Shown in pieces: positions 44,078 through 51,746 of a DNA stretch of 64,000 nt. The notes under the pieces are model-generated. The model ran no database searches. It was not told where the DNA came from and was given only the letters and a program-made list of their open reading frames with translations. Position 1 is the first letter of the stretch. Each line of letters opens with the position of its first letter. Origin of the DNA: Nostoc sp. FACHB-973 (lineage in GTDB: Bacteria > Cyanobacteriota > Cyanobacteriia > Cyanobacteriales > Nostocaceae); contig NZ_JACJSJ010000004.1 of NCBI RefSeq assembly GCF_014698115.1, forward strand, positions 62,001 through 126,000, given 5' to 3'. A program made the translations under genes and the position numbers.

Positions 44078-44404
44078 GTGGAAAGAATTCCAGATGAAGC
44101 CTTAGTGATTCGAGGAGGTCGCAACCGTCCCGATGACATCCGAGGTGGAACAGGTACTCACCCAAGCGGCGTAACAGGAATTTCAGTAGAATGTGCATTA
44201 GGAGCTTCAATCGAGGAGCTAGCAGCGACTATTCCTCATAGGCAACTCGGTTGCACTACTGTAGGAAAAATTCGTCAGGCTGGCGGAGATGTAATTAGAA
44301 CTTCGGGTAGAAGTCCCAATCATGCAACCTTAGTAGGTCTAACCCCAGAGCAAATTAGTAGTCTTTTGACACCTACGATTCCTAAGCCTCAGCAGATTAC
44401 ATAA
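44078..44404 (+). CDS. Small protein of unknown function, first gene of a two-gene cassette
   Basis: 108 residues from a GTG start. Rich in Gly, Arg, Thr (VIRGGRNRPDDIRGGTGTHP, GRSPNHATLVGLTPEQISSL). No signal peptide or membrane segment. The conserved-looking loops RGG.NRPDD and SGRSPNHATL suggest a compact enzyme or binding domain. It is 15 bases upstream of the next gene, so the two are probably cotranscribed. It could be a toxin or effector with the second gene as partner, but no motif proves it. Confidence 0.6.
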   Translation: MERIPDEALVIRGGRNRPDDIRGGTGTHPSGVTGISVECALGASIEELAATIPHRQLGCTTVGKIRQAGGDVIRTSGRSPNHATLVGLTPEQISSLLTPTIPKPQQIT

Positions 44405-44419
44405 GTACGGAGATGCTCA

Positions 44420-45193
44420 ATGAGCGCATCAAGACAACCAGTACAGCATAATGATAGTGAGCAGCAACGAGTTTTAGTCGAAAACCCAAGAGTTTTCGTT
44501 GATTTTCATAATGCTGATGCTCAAGGTCGTCTTCGTCTAAATTGTATTGGAACAATAGAGGATCTTGCTGCTCAAAAAATTGAATTGCAAGCTGGTCAAC
44601 ACCTTGTTCTTTATAGTGAAGATTTAGAAGTTGATGGAATAGTTGAGTATTCTCAATCAGAACATCTGTGGGTTGTAGTAATTGATTGGGATGAAATCAG
44701 GGAAATAGAACAAGAAAATTCAGTACAACAAAAACTCTTTGATTTTGTAGAAAAGATTGGATCTATTTTTGAAATATTGAAAGTTGAGACTAAGGCTGAT
44801 TCAGATACTGAGCAAGACACTAAATCGCATGAGCTTGAAAAGTTGCTTGGTGAGGCGAAGCGAGATTTCAGCGACGCTCGTGCTTTTTTCAGTAGGGATC
44901 AGGATATTAGCGAAACCTTGTTCTACCGACAATTTGCAGCCATTTTTGGAGAAGAAGAAGCCAAAGAAATATGGTCTGCTAGAAATTGGAATACAAACAT
45001 TGTGTTAAGGGATTTGACTCTTGTCCTAATGGACGACCTTGAGTTACGTCGGAACATAGAACAAAAAGGTTTCAATCTGGAGGAAATTATCAACATACTC
45101 TCACAAGAAGATGAATTCAGAAGAATTTCAACTGAGTTACCTGAGACAGATCAAAAATCGCTTGCTCGTTTGCGTGAGGTAATCTGTGCCTAA
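44420..45193 (+). CDS. Protein of unknown function, second gene of the cassette
   Basis: 257 residues. N-terminal about 30-105 looks like a small beta domain (VFVDFHNADAQGRLRLNCIG, HLVLYSEDLEVDGIVEYSQS, LWVVVIDW). The middle is highly charged and possibly coiled (about 105-165). The C-terminal about 165-257 is helical and acidic (FGEEEAKEIWSARNWNTNIV). Strongly acidic overall, as immunity or antitoxin partners often are. Soluble. AAGTACGGAGATGCTCA upstream supplies a GGAG site. Confidence 0.65.
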   Translation: MSASRQPVQHNDSEQQRVLVENPRVFVDFHNADAQGRLRLNCIGTIEDLAAQKIELQAGQHLVLYSEDLEVDGIVEYSQSEHLWVVVIDWDEIREIEQENSVQQKLFDFVEKIGSIFEILKVETKADSDTEQDTKSHELEKLLGEAKRDFSDARAFFSRDQDISETLFYRQFAAIFGEEEAKEIWSARNWNTNIVLRDLTLVLMDDLELRRNIEQKGFNLEEIINILSQEDEFRRISTELPETDQKSLARLREVICA

Positions 45194-45428
45194 CACTGCG
45201 TTGGTGCGGACGGTACAAAGGTTATCGGCGAGAGTTTGAGCTTGTCTGCTGCTGCACAACTTACCGTTAATTTGCTACACTTCTGGCTTAGGACGTACAG
45301 AAAGGTTATTTGCTGTTCTTTGAGTGCCGCAAGCTAGTTGGCTGAGTTACATATGTCTTAACCCACCTTCAATAACTAACCAATCCCGATCTTGCTTTTT
45401 TATTACTTTTTCAGCAAGCCCTACCTAC

Positions 45429-46283
45429 TTACTCATGCACCTTTAAACTGGGCATTGGATGTGGTTTAGTTGAGTAAACTTGTGAAAACTCACAGATAGA
45501 ATTAAATGGACAAAAACGACAGTGATAACCGGGATTCGGGGGAAAAATATCGCTAAAATTCTCGGTTTCTTCCTGATATTTTTGTAAGTCGTGTTGGTGT
45601 TTGTGGGCAATATTCGCCAACTCAAATTTTAATGATTCTAATTCACTATTGTTAATACTAATTAAGTCCGATTTTTTACAAATTTCGAGATTGTAAAATG
45701 ATGCGACAGCTTGTCTTCCAGGATAAAGATAACGAGCAGCTAATAAATAAACTAAAGCCTGTCGTCGGTCAAAAGCTGATTTTCCAGTTTTGAAATCCAA
45801 AATATGTAAAGTGCGATCGCTCTCAATAAAAACGCAGTCCATAGCCGCATATAACCGAAAGCAATAATCTTGTTGTTCAATGACAATCGGTTTCGGAAAA
45901 CCTTCATCACCGGGAGTTAATTGGATAATATGTTTATCCAACAGCAACGGCTCATCATGATATTTTTTCAAAATTTGCAGCACCCGTTGCCGGACTTGTT
46001 CGCTGGAGTTGCCCAATTTTAGTAGCTGTGCAACTTTTTCTACCCCATCTGATTGCTGCAAAAGGTGTCTGTGATTATGAAACTCATAAACGCCTTTTTG
46101 GGCAAGTATCCCAATCCGCTGGGGCGCGGTGGCTTTTGCTAACAGTGCTTTGACTTGTGGTTCGTTTTGCCGCGCTTTGATAAACCCCCGTCTCATCTGG
46201 CAGTGCCAGCGTTCTTGCCCTGATGCCGGGGCAACTAAAGACCAAAGGTGATAACTGGCAAAAGGTCGATCAGGGGTTGACAT
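45429..46283 (-). CDS. PD-(D/E)XK nuclease family protein with C-terminal iron-sulfur-type cysteines
   Basis: 284 residues. A central nuclease core with IESDRTLHILDFKTGKSAFD (the D-x-K of the RecB/Cas4-type fold) and a conserved Gln/Tyr helix (RRQALVYLLAARYLYPG). C-terminal cysteines in GYHCRFCPFNSICEF resemble the [4Fe-4S] ligands of AddB/Cas4 nucleases. The N-terminal part is basic (RWHCQMRRGFIKARQ). It is a stand-alone single-strand-type nuclease candidate, possibly in repair. No cas genes are near, so a CRISPR role is not supported. Divergently transcribed from the mutase gene. Confidence 0.85.
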   Translation of the reverse strand: MSTPDRPFASYHLWSLVAPASGQERWHCQMRRGFIKARQNEPQVKALLAKATAPQRIGILAQKGVYEFHNHRHLLQQSDGVEKVAQLLKLGNSSEQVRQRVLQILKKYHDEPLLLDKHIIQLTPGDEGFPKPIVIEQQDYCFRLYAAMDCVFIESDRTLHILDFKTGKSAFDRRQALVYLLAARYLYPGRQAVASFYNLEICKKSDLISINNSELESLKFELANIAHKHQHDLQKYQEETENFSDIFPPNPGYHCRFCPFNSICEFSQVYSTKPHPMPSLKVHE

Positions 46284-46430
46284 TGCTCAGAAACAGTGAG
46301 AGAAAGTACGGTGGGAAGGACTATGTTCGACAGTTTCCGCCGAACATAACTTCGGAGGATACTTGCTGCTACACACGCTTTGCGGGAAGCTTTTAATAGT
46401 ACTGATGATGTACGGGAGCAAGTGGCAAAA

Positions 46431-47861
46431 ATGAGCGCTAGTAGCAATTCCAGCAAGATAAAATTTGGTACCGATGGATGGCGAGGCATTATTGCCGATG
46501 ACTTTACTTTCCCCAATGTGCGGAAAGTAACAAGAGCGATCGCCAGTTACCTCGAAACAGCCTACACAAAAGATAGACCAGTACTTATTGCCTACGATAC
46601 TCGGTTTTTAGCTGACCAGTTTGCCCTAACAGCAGCCCAAGTCTTGGCAGATTTGGGTTGGACTGTGAAAATTACTGATCGGGATTGCCCTACACCAGTA
46701 ATTGCCTACAACGCCCGTCACCTAAATTCCGCTGGGGCGTTAATGTTTACTGCTAGTCATAATCCAGCACCATACTGTGGAATTAAATATATCCCCGATT
46801 ATGCTGGACCTGCCACTCCAGAGATTACTGATACTATTGTGGCAAATATAGAAAGTGCATCGGATGAACTGCCTAGTAGCAGCCGACCTGATTTAATTTC
46901 CACTTTCGATCCCAAGCCAGATTACCTGGAATTTATCTATACCCTGCTTGATGTAGAACGAATTAGGAGCGCTAATTTAAAGGTAAAATACGATGCTCTT
47001 TATTCTACTTCTCGTGGTTATTTAGATGAAGTTTTGCAACATAGTGGTGTTCAGTTAGAAAGTTTCCACACTTGGAGGGATGTATTATTTGGCGGTGGGA
47101 TGCCAGAACCCAAAGGAGAACAATTAGTTGAGTTAGTGGAAGCAGTAGTAAAGGATCGTGCAGATTTGGGTTTGGCGACAGATGGAGATAGCGATCGCTT
47201 TGGTATTGTTGATGAACAAGGTACTGTCCTCACTCCGAATACTGTGCTGTTAGTTCTAGCACGACATTTAATCAAAAATAAAGGGAAAAGCGGCGCCATC
47301 GTCCGCACTGTGGCTACAACCCACCTACTAGATAACTTCGCAGCTAAATATGGGCTGCAAATTTATGAAACACCAGTCGGCTTTAAATACATCGGTGAAA
47401 AAATGCGGGAAACTGCCGTACTGATTGGTGGGGAAGAATCAGGCGGATTAAGTATAATTGGGCATATTCCCGAAAAAGACGGTGTTTTAGCTGATATGCT
47501 GGTGGCAGAAGCCATCGCCTATGAAGGGAAACCCCTAAGTCAACTGGTTAAAGAAGCGATCGCCGAAGCTGATGGTCCGCTTTACAACACCCGCCTTGAC
47601 TTGCACCTCACCGAGTCTCACAAAACCGCTGTTATCGACTCCTTTACTAAAAATCCACCCACAGAGGTAGCCGGAATTAAAGTCAAGGAAGTCGGGCGTA
47701 AAGACGGTATTAAACTCTATTTAGAAGAGGGTAGCTGGGTGTTACTGCGTCCTTCCGGTACAGAACCCTTGGTGCGCGTTTACCTAGAAACCAACTCTCC
47801 CGAAAAACTCACCCAAATCTCTCAAGAGATGGAAAGTGTCATTGCTAAGCTAGAGGCATAA
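46431..47861 (+). CDS. Phosphoglucomutase/phosphomannomutase
   Basis: 476 residues from ATG 46431 (MSASSNSSKIKFGTDGWRG); the frame continues upstream to a TTG at 46380 but without conserved sequence. All active-site loops are present: phosphoserine MFTASHNPAPYCGIKY, metal loop ATDGDSDRFGIVD, sugar loop GGEESGGLS, phosphate loop RPSGTEPLVRVYLE. It interconverts hexose 1- and 6-phosphates and could supply mannose-1-phosphate or glucose-1-phosphate. This contrasts with the mutase-like domain at 13337-15865, which lacks these loops. Confidence 0.95.
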   Translation: MSASSNSSKIKFGTDGWRGIIADDFTFPNVRKVTRAIASYLETAYTKDRPVLIAYDTRFLADQFALTAAQVLADLGWTVKITDRDCPTPVIAYNARHLNSAGALMFTASHNPAPYCGIKYIPDYAGPATPEITDTIVANIESASDELPSSSRPDLISTFDPKPDYLEFIYTLLDVERIRSANLKVKYDALYSTSRGYLDEVLQHSGVQLESFHTWRDVLFGGGMPEPKGEQLVELVEAVVKDRADLGLATDGDSDRFGIVDEQGTVLTPNTVLLVLARHLIKNKGKSGAIVRTVATTHLLDNFAAKYGLQIYETPVGFKYIGEKMRETAVLIGGEESGGLSIIGHIPEKDGVLADMLVAEAIAYEGKPLSQLVKEAIAEADGPLYNTRLDLHLTESHKTAVIDSFTKNPPTEVAGIKVKEVGRKDGIKLYLEEGSWVLLRPSGTEPLVRVYLETNSPEKLTQISQEMESVIAKLEA

Positions 47862-48018
47862 GAGTTAAGAGTTAGGAGTTAGGAGTTAAGAGTTAAGAGT
47901 TGTAAATTAACAATTCTTAACTCTTAATTTATAACTTCGATCAAAATCTGAATTCGTAACTCCTAACTCCTCACTCCTCACTCCCAACTCCTAACTCCTA
48001 ACTCCTAACTTTTATTAA
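47862..48018. repeat. GAGTTAG/CTAACTC heptamer repeats
   Basis: Units GAGTTAAGAGTTAGGAGTTAG at 47865-47900 and complementary CTAACTCCTAACTCCT units at 47962-48008, able to pair. Same family as 56100-56350. Confidence 0.9.
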
Positions 48019-48021
48019 AAT

Positions 48022-48300
48022 ATGAAAACTTTGGCTCCTTTATTGACAATTTTAGTTGTAGCTGTTTGGGTAGTGACGATCGCAATTATTTCAGTTCAAA
48101 ATGCCACACCAGTATCGTTAAAATTCTTAACATTTCAATCAATACAAATACCAGCGGGTTTAGTTTTAGCTTTTAGTGCAGTTATAGGGTTAATTGGTAC
48201 AGCACTGCTGCAACCCATCTGGGATCTTAGTGGTTCTGGACAGGGTAATTCTCGATTAGAAGACGATGCCGAATTTTTTGTTGATGATGAAGATTTTTGA
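48022..48300 (+). CDS. LapA (DUF1049) domain membrane protein
   Basis: 92 residues with two hydrophobic segments (LAPLLTILVVAVWVVTIAII and LVLAFSAVIGLIGTALL) around SVQNATPVSLKFLTFQSIQI, the typical LapA-domain pattern. Acidic C-terminal tail (EDDAEFFVDDEDF). Probably an inner-membrane protein involved in envelope assembly; function in cyanobacteria is not known. Confidence 0.85.
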   Translation: MKTLAPLLTILVVAVWVVTIAIISVQNATPVSLKFLTFQSIQIPAGLVLAFSAVIGLIGTALLQPIWDLSGSGQGNSRLEDDAEFFVDDEDF

Positions 48301-48313
48301 GGGTTGAAAAGCT

Positions 48314-48538
48314 GTGCAGTACCAAAATATTATTACAATCGAACCGGGGAAGCGAGGTGGTAAACCTTGTATTCGAGGAATGCGAATTACCGTATACGAT
48401 GTTTTATCTTATCTGGCCTCTGGCATGACCTACGAGGAAGTTCTTGATGACTTTCCTTATTTAATACGAGAGGATATATTAGCTTGCCTAAGCTATGCGG
48501 CTGATAGAGAACGGCAAATGCTGACAATGCAAGCATGA
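48314..48538 (+). CDS. DUF433 antitoxin-like protein
   Basis: 74 residues from a GTG start. IITIEPGKRGGKPCIRGMRI and TVYDVLSYLASGMTYEEVL with DFPYLIREDILACLSYAA are the DUF433 hallmark. Such proteins are paired with DUF5615 PIN-like toxins. Here the toxin frame that overlaps the stop (ATGA) is truncated, so the antitoxin is an orphan. Its 3' end is duplicated at 49335-49363. Confidence 0.88.
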   Translation: MQYQNIITIEPGKRGGKPCIRGMRITVYDVLSYLASGMTYEEVLDDFPYLIREDILACLSYAADRERQMLTMQA

Positions 48539-48639
48539 AGTTATTGTTTGACCATAACCTATCACCTCGGCTAGTCTACAAAAGCGATCGTGCTGGAAAA
48601 TATAGATATTGCGCTCAAAAGATAATTAACTATGACTGA
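48535..48639 (+). pseudogene. Truncated DUF5615-type toxin
   Basis: Starts with MKLLFDHNLSPRLV, the usual N-terminus of DUF5615 PIN-like toxins, directly overlapping the DUF433 stop, then runs out of similarity and ends after 34 codons. The expected rest (about 80 residues with acidic catalytic positions) is missing, deleted up to the next gene, whose ATG lies inside this frame's end. Confidence 0.7.
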
Positions 48640-48949
48640 AGCTAAGTCTGCTCGTGAAGTACGCCGGGGTAGGATTTTTCCGGAAATTCAGTGGACAGAA
48701 CACCATAAAGCCCAATGGAAAGCCGAACGCCAAGCATTTAAAGAGCGCTGTCAGTCAATTTTTGAGCAGGTAAAACCGCAATTTATTAAAACTCACTATA
48801 ACTGGTACATGGCAGTCGAACCCGAAAGTGGAAAATATTTCATTGACCAGGATGCTTTAGTAGTTGCAGATAAAGCACATGAAGAATATCCCAATGCCAA
48901 GCTGTACGTTTTCCGCATTAATGAAACTGGGGTGTGTGGCAGGATATGA
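48632..48949 (+). CDS. Hypothetical protein paired with an aspartic-protease-like gene
   Basis: 105 residues, rich in basic and aromatic residues (WTEHHKAQWKAERQAFKERC). The C-terminal half IDQDALVVADKAHEEYPNAK with LYVFRINETGVCGRI reads like a small conserved cyanobacterial protein. Its stop overlaps the ATG of the next gene (ATGA), so the two form a coupled pair. Function unknown. Confidence 0.7.
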   Translation: MTEAKSAREVRRGRIFPEIQWTEHHKAQWKAERQAFKERCQSIFEQVKPQFIKTHYNWYMAVEPESGKYFIDQDALVVADKAHEEYPNAKLYVFRINETGVCGRI

Positions 48950-49308
48950 TTTCGGGCAAGTTTGGTGATGAAGATGAATTATTTTTTGAGATAGATTTGA
49001 TAGCTGGTGATGGATTAGAAATACCAGTAGATGCACTTGTTGATACAGGATTTTCTTGGTGGTTGGCAATTAATAACCAAGATTTAGAAGCACTTGATTG
49101 GATTTATTTAGAACAGCAAACAATGCTTACAGCTCAAGGAGATGCAGAATTTGATATTTATTTAGGGAAAGTGCGAATCGACGGACAAGATTTTGATATT
49201 CCTGTTCATGTGGGTGAAGGAGTGCCAGAAGTTTTACTTGGTCGCCAGTGGTTAAAACATCGACGGTTGGTGGTGGATATGTCATCAAATCTGTTAACCC
49301 TAGAATAA
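48946..49308 (+). CDS. Clan AA aspartic protease-like protein (single DTG)
   Basis: 120 residues from ATG 48946, overlapping the upstream stop; a GTG four codons earlier is possible. PVDALVDTGFSWWLAI carries the catalytic DTG of retropepsin-like proteases, followed by a flap region and VPEVLLGRQWLKHRRLVVDM, the second conserved loop of this family. A single-domain protein would act as a dimer. Many cyanobacterial genomes pair it with a small partner like the upstream gene. Substrate unknown. Confidence 0.8.
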   Translation: MISGKFGDEDELFFEIDLIAGDGLEIPVDALVDTGFSWWLAINNQDLEALDWIYLEQQTMLTAQGDAEFDIYLGKVRIDGQDFDIPVHVGEGVPEVLLGRQWLKHRRLVVDMSSNLLTLE

Positions 49309-49334
49309 TCGCATCACTTTCCGGCATTGTAGTA

Positions 49335-49383
49335 GAGAGGATATATTAGCTTGCCTAAGCTATACGGTTGAGCAAAAATGCCT
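49335..49383 (+). pseudogene. Vestigial 3' end of a second DUF433 gene
   Basis: The 29 bases starting GAGAGGATATATTAGCTTGC are identical to 48468-48496, the end of the DUF433 gene, and the frame then reaches TGA early. This is a duplicated gene tail directly before the DUF29 gene. Confidence 0.7.
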
Positions 49384-49963
49384 ATGAGCGCAACTTATAA
49401 AGCAGATTTTAACTTGTGGATTGAACAGACAGCCCAACTATAGGACTCATATTTGATTTCTGAAATACACGTAGGGTGCGTTACGCCAAAGGCTAACGCA
49501 CCAGTTAACGATTTAGGTGCGTTAGGCTACGCCATAACGCACCCTACAGATACTTAGATTTTTTCAGAAATCAAATCGGATTCCTATATTGCGATCGCAT
49601 TGCTGGGAGGAAATCGATTTAGAATATCTGATTGAAGATGTTGAAGGCTTGGGCAAAAGCGAACGACGGGCTATTTCCAGTCAACTAACTCGCTTACTTT
49701 TACATCTGCTCAAATGGCAATATCAACCCCAGCGTCGCTCAGATAGTCGGCTGGATTTCATCACTGATTCTCGCACCCAAATTGAGTTAGCCATACTCGA
49801 TAGTCCTAGTCTTAAGAGCTATCCTACAGAGCAACTTGAAGAAAGTTATCAAAGGGCACGTAGGCAAGCAGAGATGCTAATTTCCACGTTTCCAGAAGAA
49901 TGCCCATATTCTTTAGAATTAGTGTTAGATGAAGACTGGCTACTGGAAGCAAGCGATATTTGA
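49384..49963 (+). pseudogene. DUF29 gene split by a small mobile element
   Basis: The frame begins MSATYKADFNLWIEQTAQL (49384-49440), the usual DUF29 N-terminus, then meets TAG at the first base of an inserted element. Removing 49441-49588 restores CAA CTA TTG CGA and continues LRSHCWEEIDLEYLIEDVEG to the stop at 49963, giving a normal 143-residue DUF29 protein. DUF29 proteins are small cyanobacterial proteins of unknown function, abundant near toxin-antitoxin genes. The part after the element remains open for 124 codons but lacks the natural start. Confidence 0.92.
49441..49586. mobile_element. 146-bp MITE-like element with TA target duplication
   Basis: Ends TAGGACTCATATTTGATTTC and, reversed, TAGGAATCCGATTTGATTTC, both followed by TGAAA. 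TA lies on each side (49439-49440 and 49587-49588), as left by IS630/Tc1-mariner type transposases. The interior is GTAGGGTGCGTTA facing TAACGCACCCTAC around a TAACGCACC/GGTGCGTTA core. No coding capacity. A solo end copy is at about 53638-53680. Confidence 0.92.
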
Positions 49964-50005
49964 TAACTGTAATTGTGGTTATTATAAAATGTATAACGTA
50001 GCCAA

Positions 50006-50248
50006 CTAATCTGCATTTGTGAGTTTTGCAAAAGTTGCTTTGACTTCTTCATCATCGGCAAAATCTCCAGCATCTGCTTGAGCAATTCCCTTTTGAATTT
50101 CCTCAATTTGCGACTGATACATTTCTAGATAAGCGGCTACCGCTTCATTAAGTAGGTAACTGCGATCGCGGTTTATTCGGGCTGCGATCGCATCAAGCGC
50201 CGCCTTGCGATCGCTATGTATCTCAAACGTAATGTTTTCTTTGCTCAT
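50006..50248 (-). CDS. Ribbon-helix-helix antitoxin-like protein
   Basis: 80 residues. ITFEIHSDRKAALDAIAARI followed by NRDRSYLLNEAVAAYLEMY is a CopG/ParD-like ribbon-helix-helix domain; the acidic C-terminus (DAGDFADDEEVKATF) would bind a ParE-type toxin. Downstream, an ATG at 50016 overlapping its stop starts MQISWLR, like a ParE N-terminus, then breaks off, so the partner toxin seems truncated. Likely an orphan antitoxin that can still repress its promoter. Confidence 0.82.
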   Translation of the reverse strand: MSKENITFEIHSDRKAALDAIAARINRDRSYLLNEAVAAYLEMYQSQIEEIQKGIAQADAGDFADDEEVKATFAKLTNAD

Positions 50249-50379
50249 GGTGCCGTCAAATCAAGTTGCATTGCATAGTCTTATTATTGCAATACAACGG
50301 TAGTGGCAATCGTAATTATCTCATCCTACACGTCGAAAACAGTATGGTTAAAGTTATTTAATATTCCACGTAGGCTTTA

Positions 50380-50542
50380 GAGGATGTTTGAAAAGTCCTC
50401 TTCTTGGTAGCAAAACGTTCTAGATCCCCCTAAATCCCCCTTAAAAAGGGGGACTTTAACTCCAGTTCCCCCCTTTTTAAGGGGGGTTAGGGGGGATCTC
50501 AAAGTGCCTAAAGTCACAGCGAAATACTTTTCAAACAACCTC
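50380..50542. mobile_element. 163-bp MITE-like element with TTA duplication
   Basis: Ends GAGGATGTTTGAAAAGT and, reversed, GAGGTTGTTTGAAAAGT; TTA on both sides (50377-50379 and 50543-50545). The interior is a long hairpin of GATCCCCCTAAATCCCCCTT facing AAGGGGGGTTAGGGGGGATC. End sequence and 3-bp duplication resemble IS5-type elements. The right end provides the first 13 codons of the GIY-YIG frame that follows. Confidence 0.85.
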
Positions 50543-51460
50543 TTAGGTTTATTAGTGGGTATTCTAGGCTCAGTTGATTTTGTCTTGGACGATCCCTATA
50601 AGCTGATTAGCATAACTGTGTTTATTAATCCCTTTCAATTACCTTCAGTCCACTTGTCTCAAGTTAAAGAACTTCCAAGCTGCACAGCCATTTATTTTGC
50701 AATAGACTCAAAAAATCGAGTTCTTTATATAGGACAAGCTATTAACCTTTTATCAAGATGGAAAAATCATCATCGAGAACATCAATTACAAGAAATAGAT
50801 AAAGATTTTTCCGTTAGAATAGCTTGGCAGGCATGGAATGAAGAGGGATTGAGTGAAGCAGAAAAATTCCTCATCAATAGTTTCCAGCCTTTGTTGAATG
50901 GAACAGAAGTTAAAACACCTACAACTATACCATCAGAGTTTATATTAAGAGATTTATTGAAGTTACTCTCTCGCCGGTTAATCATTATTGGTGTTCAACC
51001 TAAGAGTAATAAAGAACTTCCAAATATTCATCTAAAGTATGATTGGAAGGATTGCTCACCTAAAGGAACAGCAGCAAAGATAAAAAGTTTTATCGAACAA
51101 AATAAAGATAAGAATACTAGTCTGAAAATTAGACGAAAGCCATATGGAAGAATAAATCCTCCTGAGATTTTTCGACCAGGTAGTAGAGCGCAGAAGGTAA
51201 ATGCTCGTGAAAATCGCTCTTATAACAATCATTGGTATATGGCTTGCAATGGATCTATTATCCATATCACACCTACCCATCACTACCGAGAACTCAAGGA
51301 GGTAACAGTTCCTAAAGAATTGGCTGGCATCAAACTTCCAGCAGTGACCACATTTGCATTCTCTGACATGAAAAGCAGGTATCGTTATGAGTTTTCGGGG
51401 CTGTCTTGCTTTGAGAGCGATCTGATTCCATTGCTTTGGGTTAGAGCTAAGTTGTCTTAA
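50504..51460 (+). CDS. GIY-YIG nuclease domain protein
   Basis: 318 residues from GTG 50504. GIY-YIG core at about 62-105: CTAIYFAIDSKNRVLYIGQA then INLLSRWKNHH, with the second Tyr, Gly and Arg in place (the first motif reads IYFAI rather than GIY). E at SEAEKFLINSF is the likely metal ligand. The C-terminal about 190 residues are unrecognised and basic. The first 13 residues are translated from the right end of an inserted element, so the original N-terminus may differ (GTG near 50555 is an alternative). Possible restriction-type or repair nuclease. Confidence 0.78.
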   Translation: MPKVTAKYFSNNLLGLLVGILGSVDFVLDDPYKLISITVFINPFQLPSVHLSQVKELPSCTAIYFAIDSKNRVLYIGQAINLLSRWKNHHREHQLQEIDKDFSVRIAWQAWNEEGLSEAEKFLINSFQPLLNGTEVKTPTTIPSEFILRDLLKLLSRRLIIIGVQPKSNKELPNIHLKYDWKDCSPKGTAAKIKSFIEQNKDKNTSLKIRRKPYGRINPPEIFRPGSRAQKVNARENRSYNNHWYMACNGSIIHITPTHHYRELKEVTVPKELAGIKLPAVTTFAFSDMKSRYRYEFSGLSCFESDLIPLLWVRAKLS

Positions 51461-51527
51461 GTGCGATCGCTCTTTCACTGAAAGCGTAGAATAGTCAGCA
51501 GGTCTTTTTGACAGCAGCATAACAGCT

Positions 51528-51746
51528 ATGACCAAGCTACTTGAACAAGCGATCGCACGAGTGAAACAGCTTCCTGAAACTGAGCAAGATGCCATTGCTG
51601 CGCTCATTCTGGAAGAACTGGAAGACGAAGCACGATGGGACAAAGCATTTGCACAGTCTCATAATGTACTAGCTGAACTTGCAGGGGCAGCCTTAGCTGA
51701 AGATCAAGCAGGCAAAACCCAAGAGCTAGATCCAGAAACCTTGTGA
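51528..51746 (+). CDS. Antitoxin of a RelE-like toxin-antitoxin pair
   Basis: 72 residues: KLLEQAIARVKQLPETEQDA and IAALILEELEDEARW form an amphipathic helical antitoxin of a type common in cyanobacteria, with an acidic C-terminus. Its stop overlaps the start of the next gene by four bases. It would neutralise the downstream toxin and autoregulate. Confidence 0.85.
   Translation: MTKLLEQAIARVKQLPETEQDAIAALILEELEDEARWDKAFAQSHNVLAELAGAALAEDQAGKTQELDPETL

Noticed and set aside
45429-46283. Cas4-type CRISPR nuclease
   Set aside because: The fold fits, but there is no repeat-spacer array and no other cas gene in the window.
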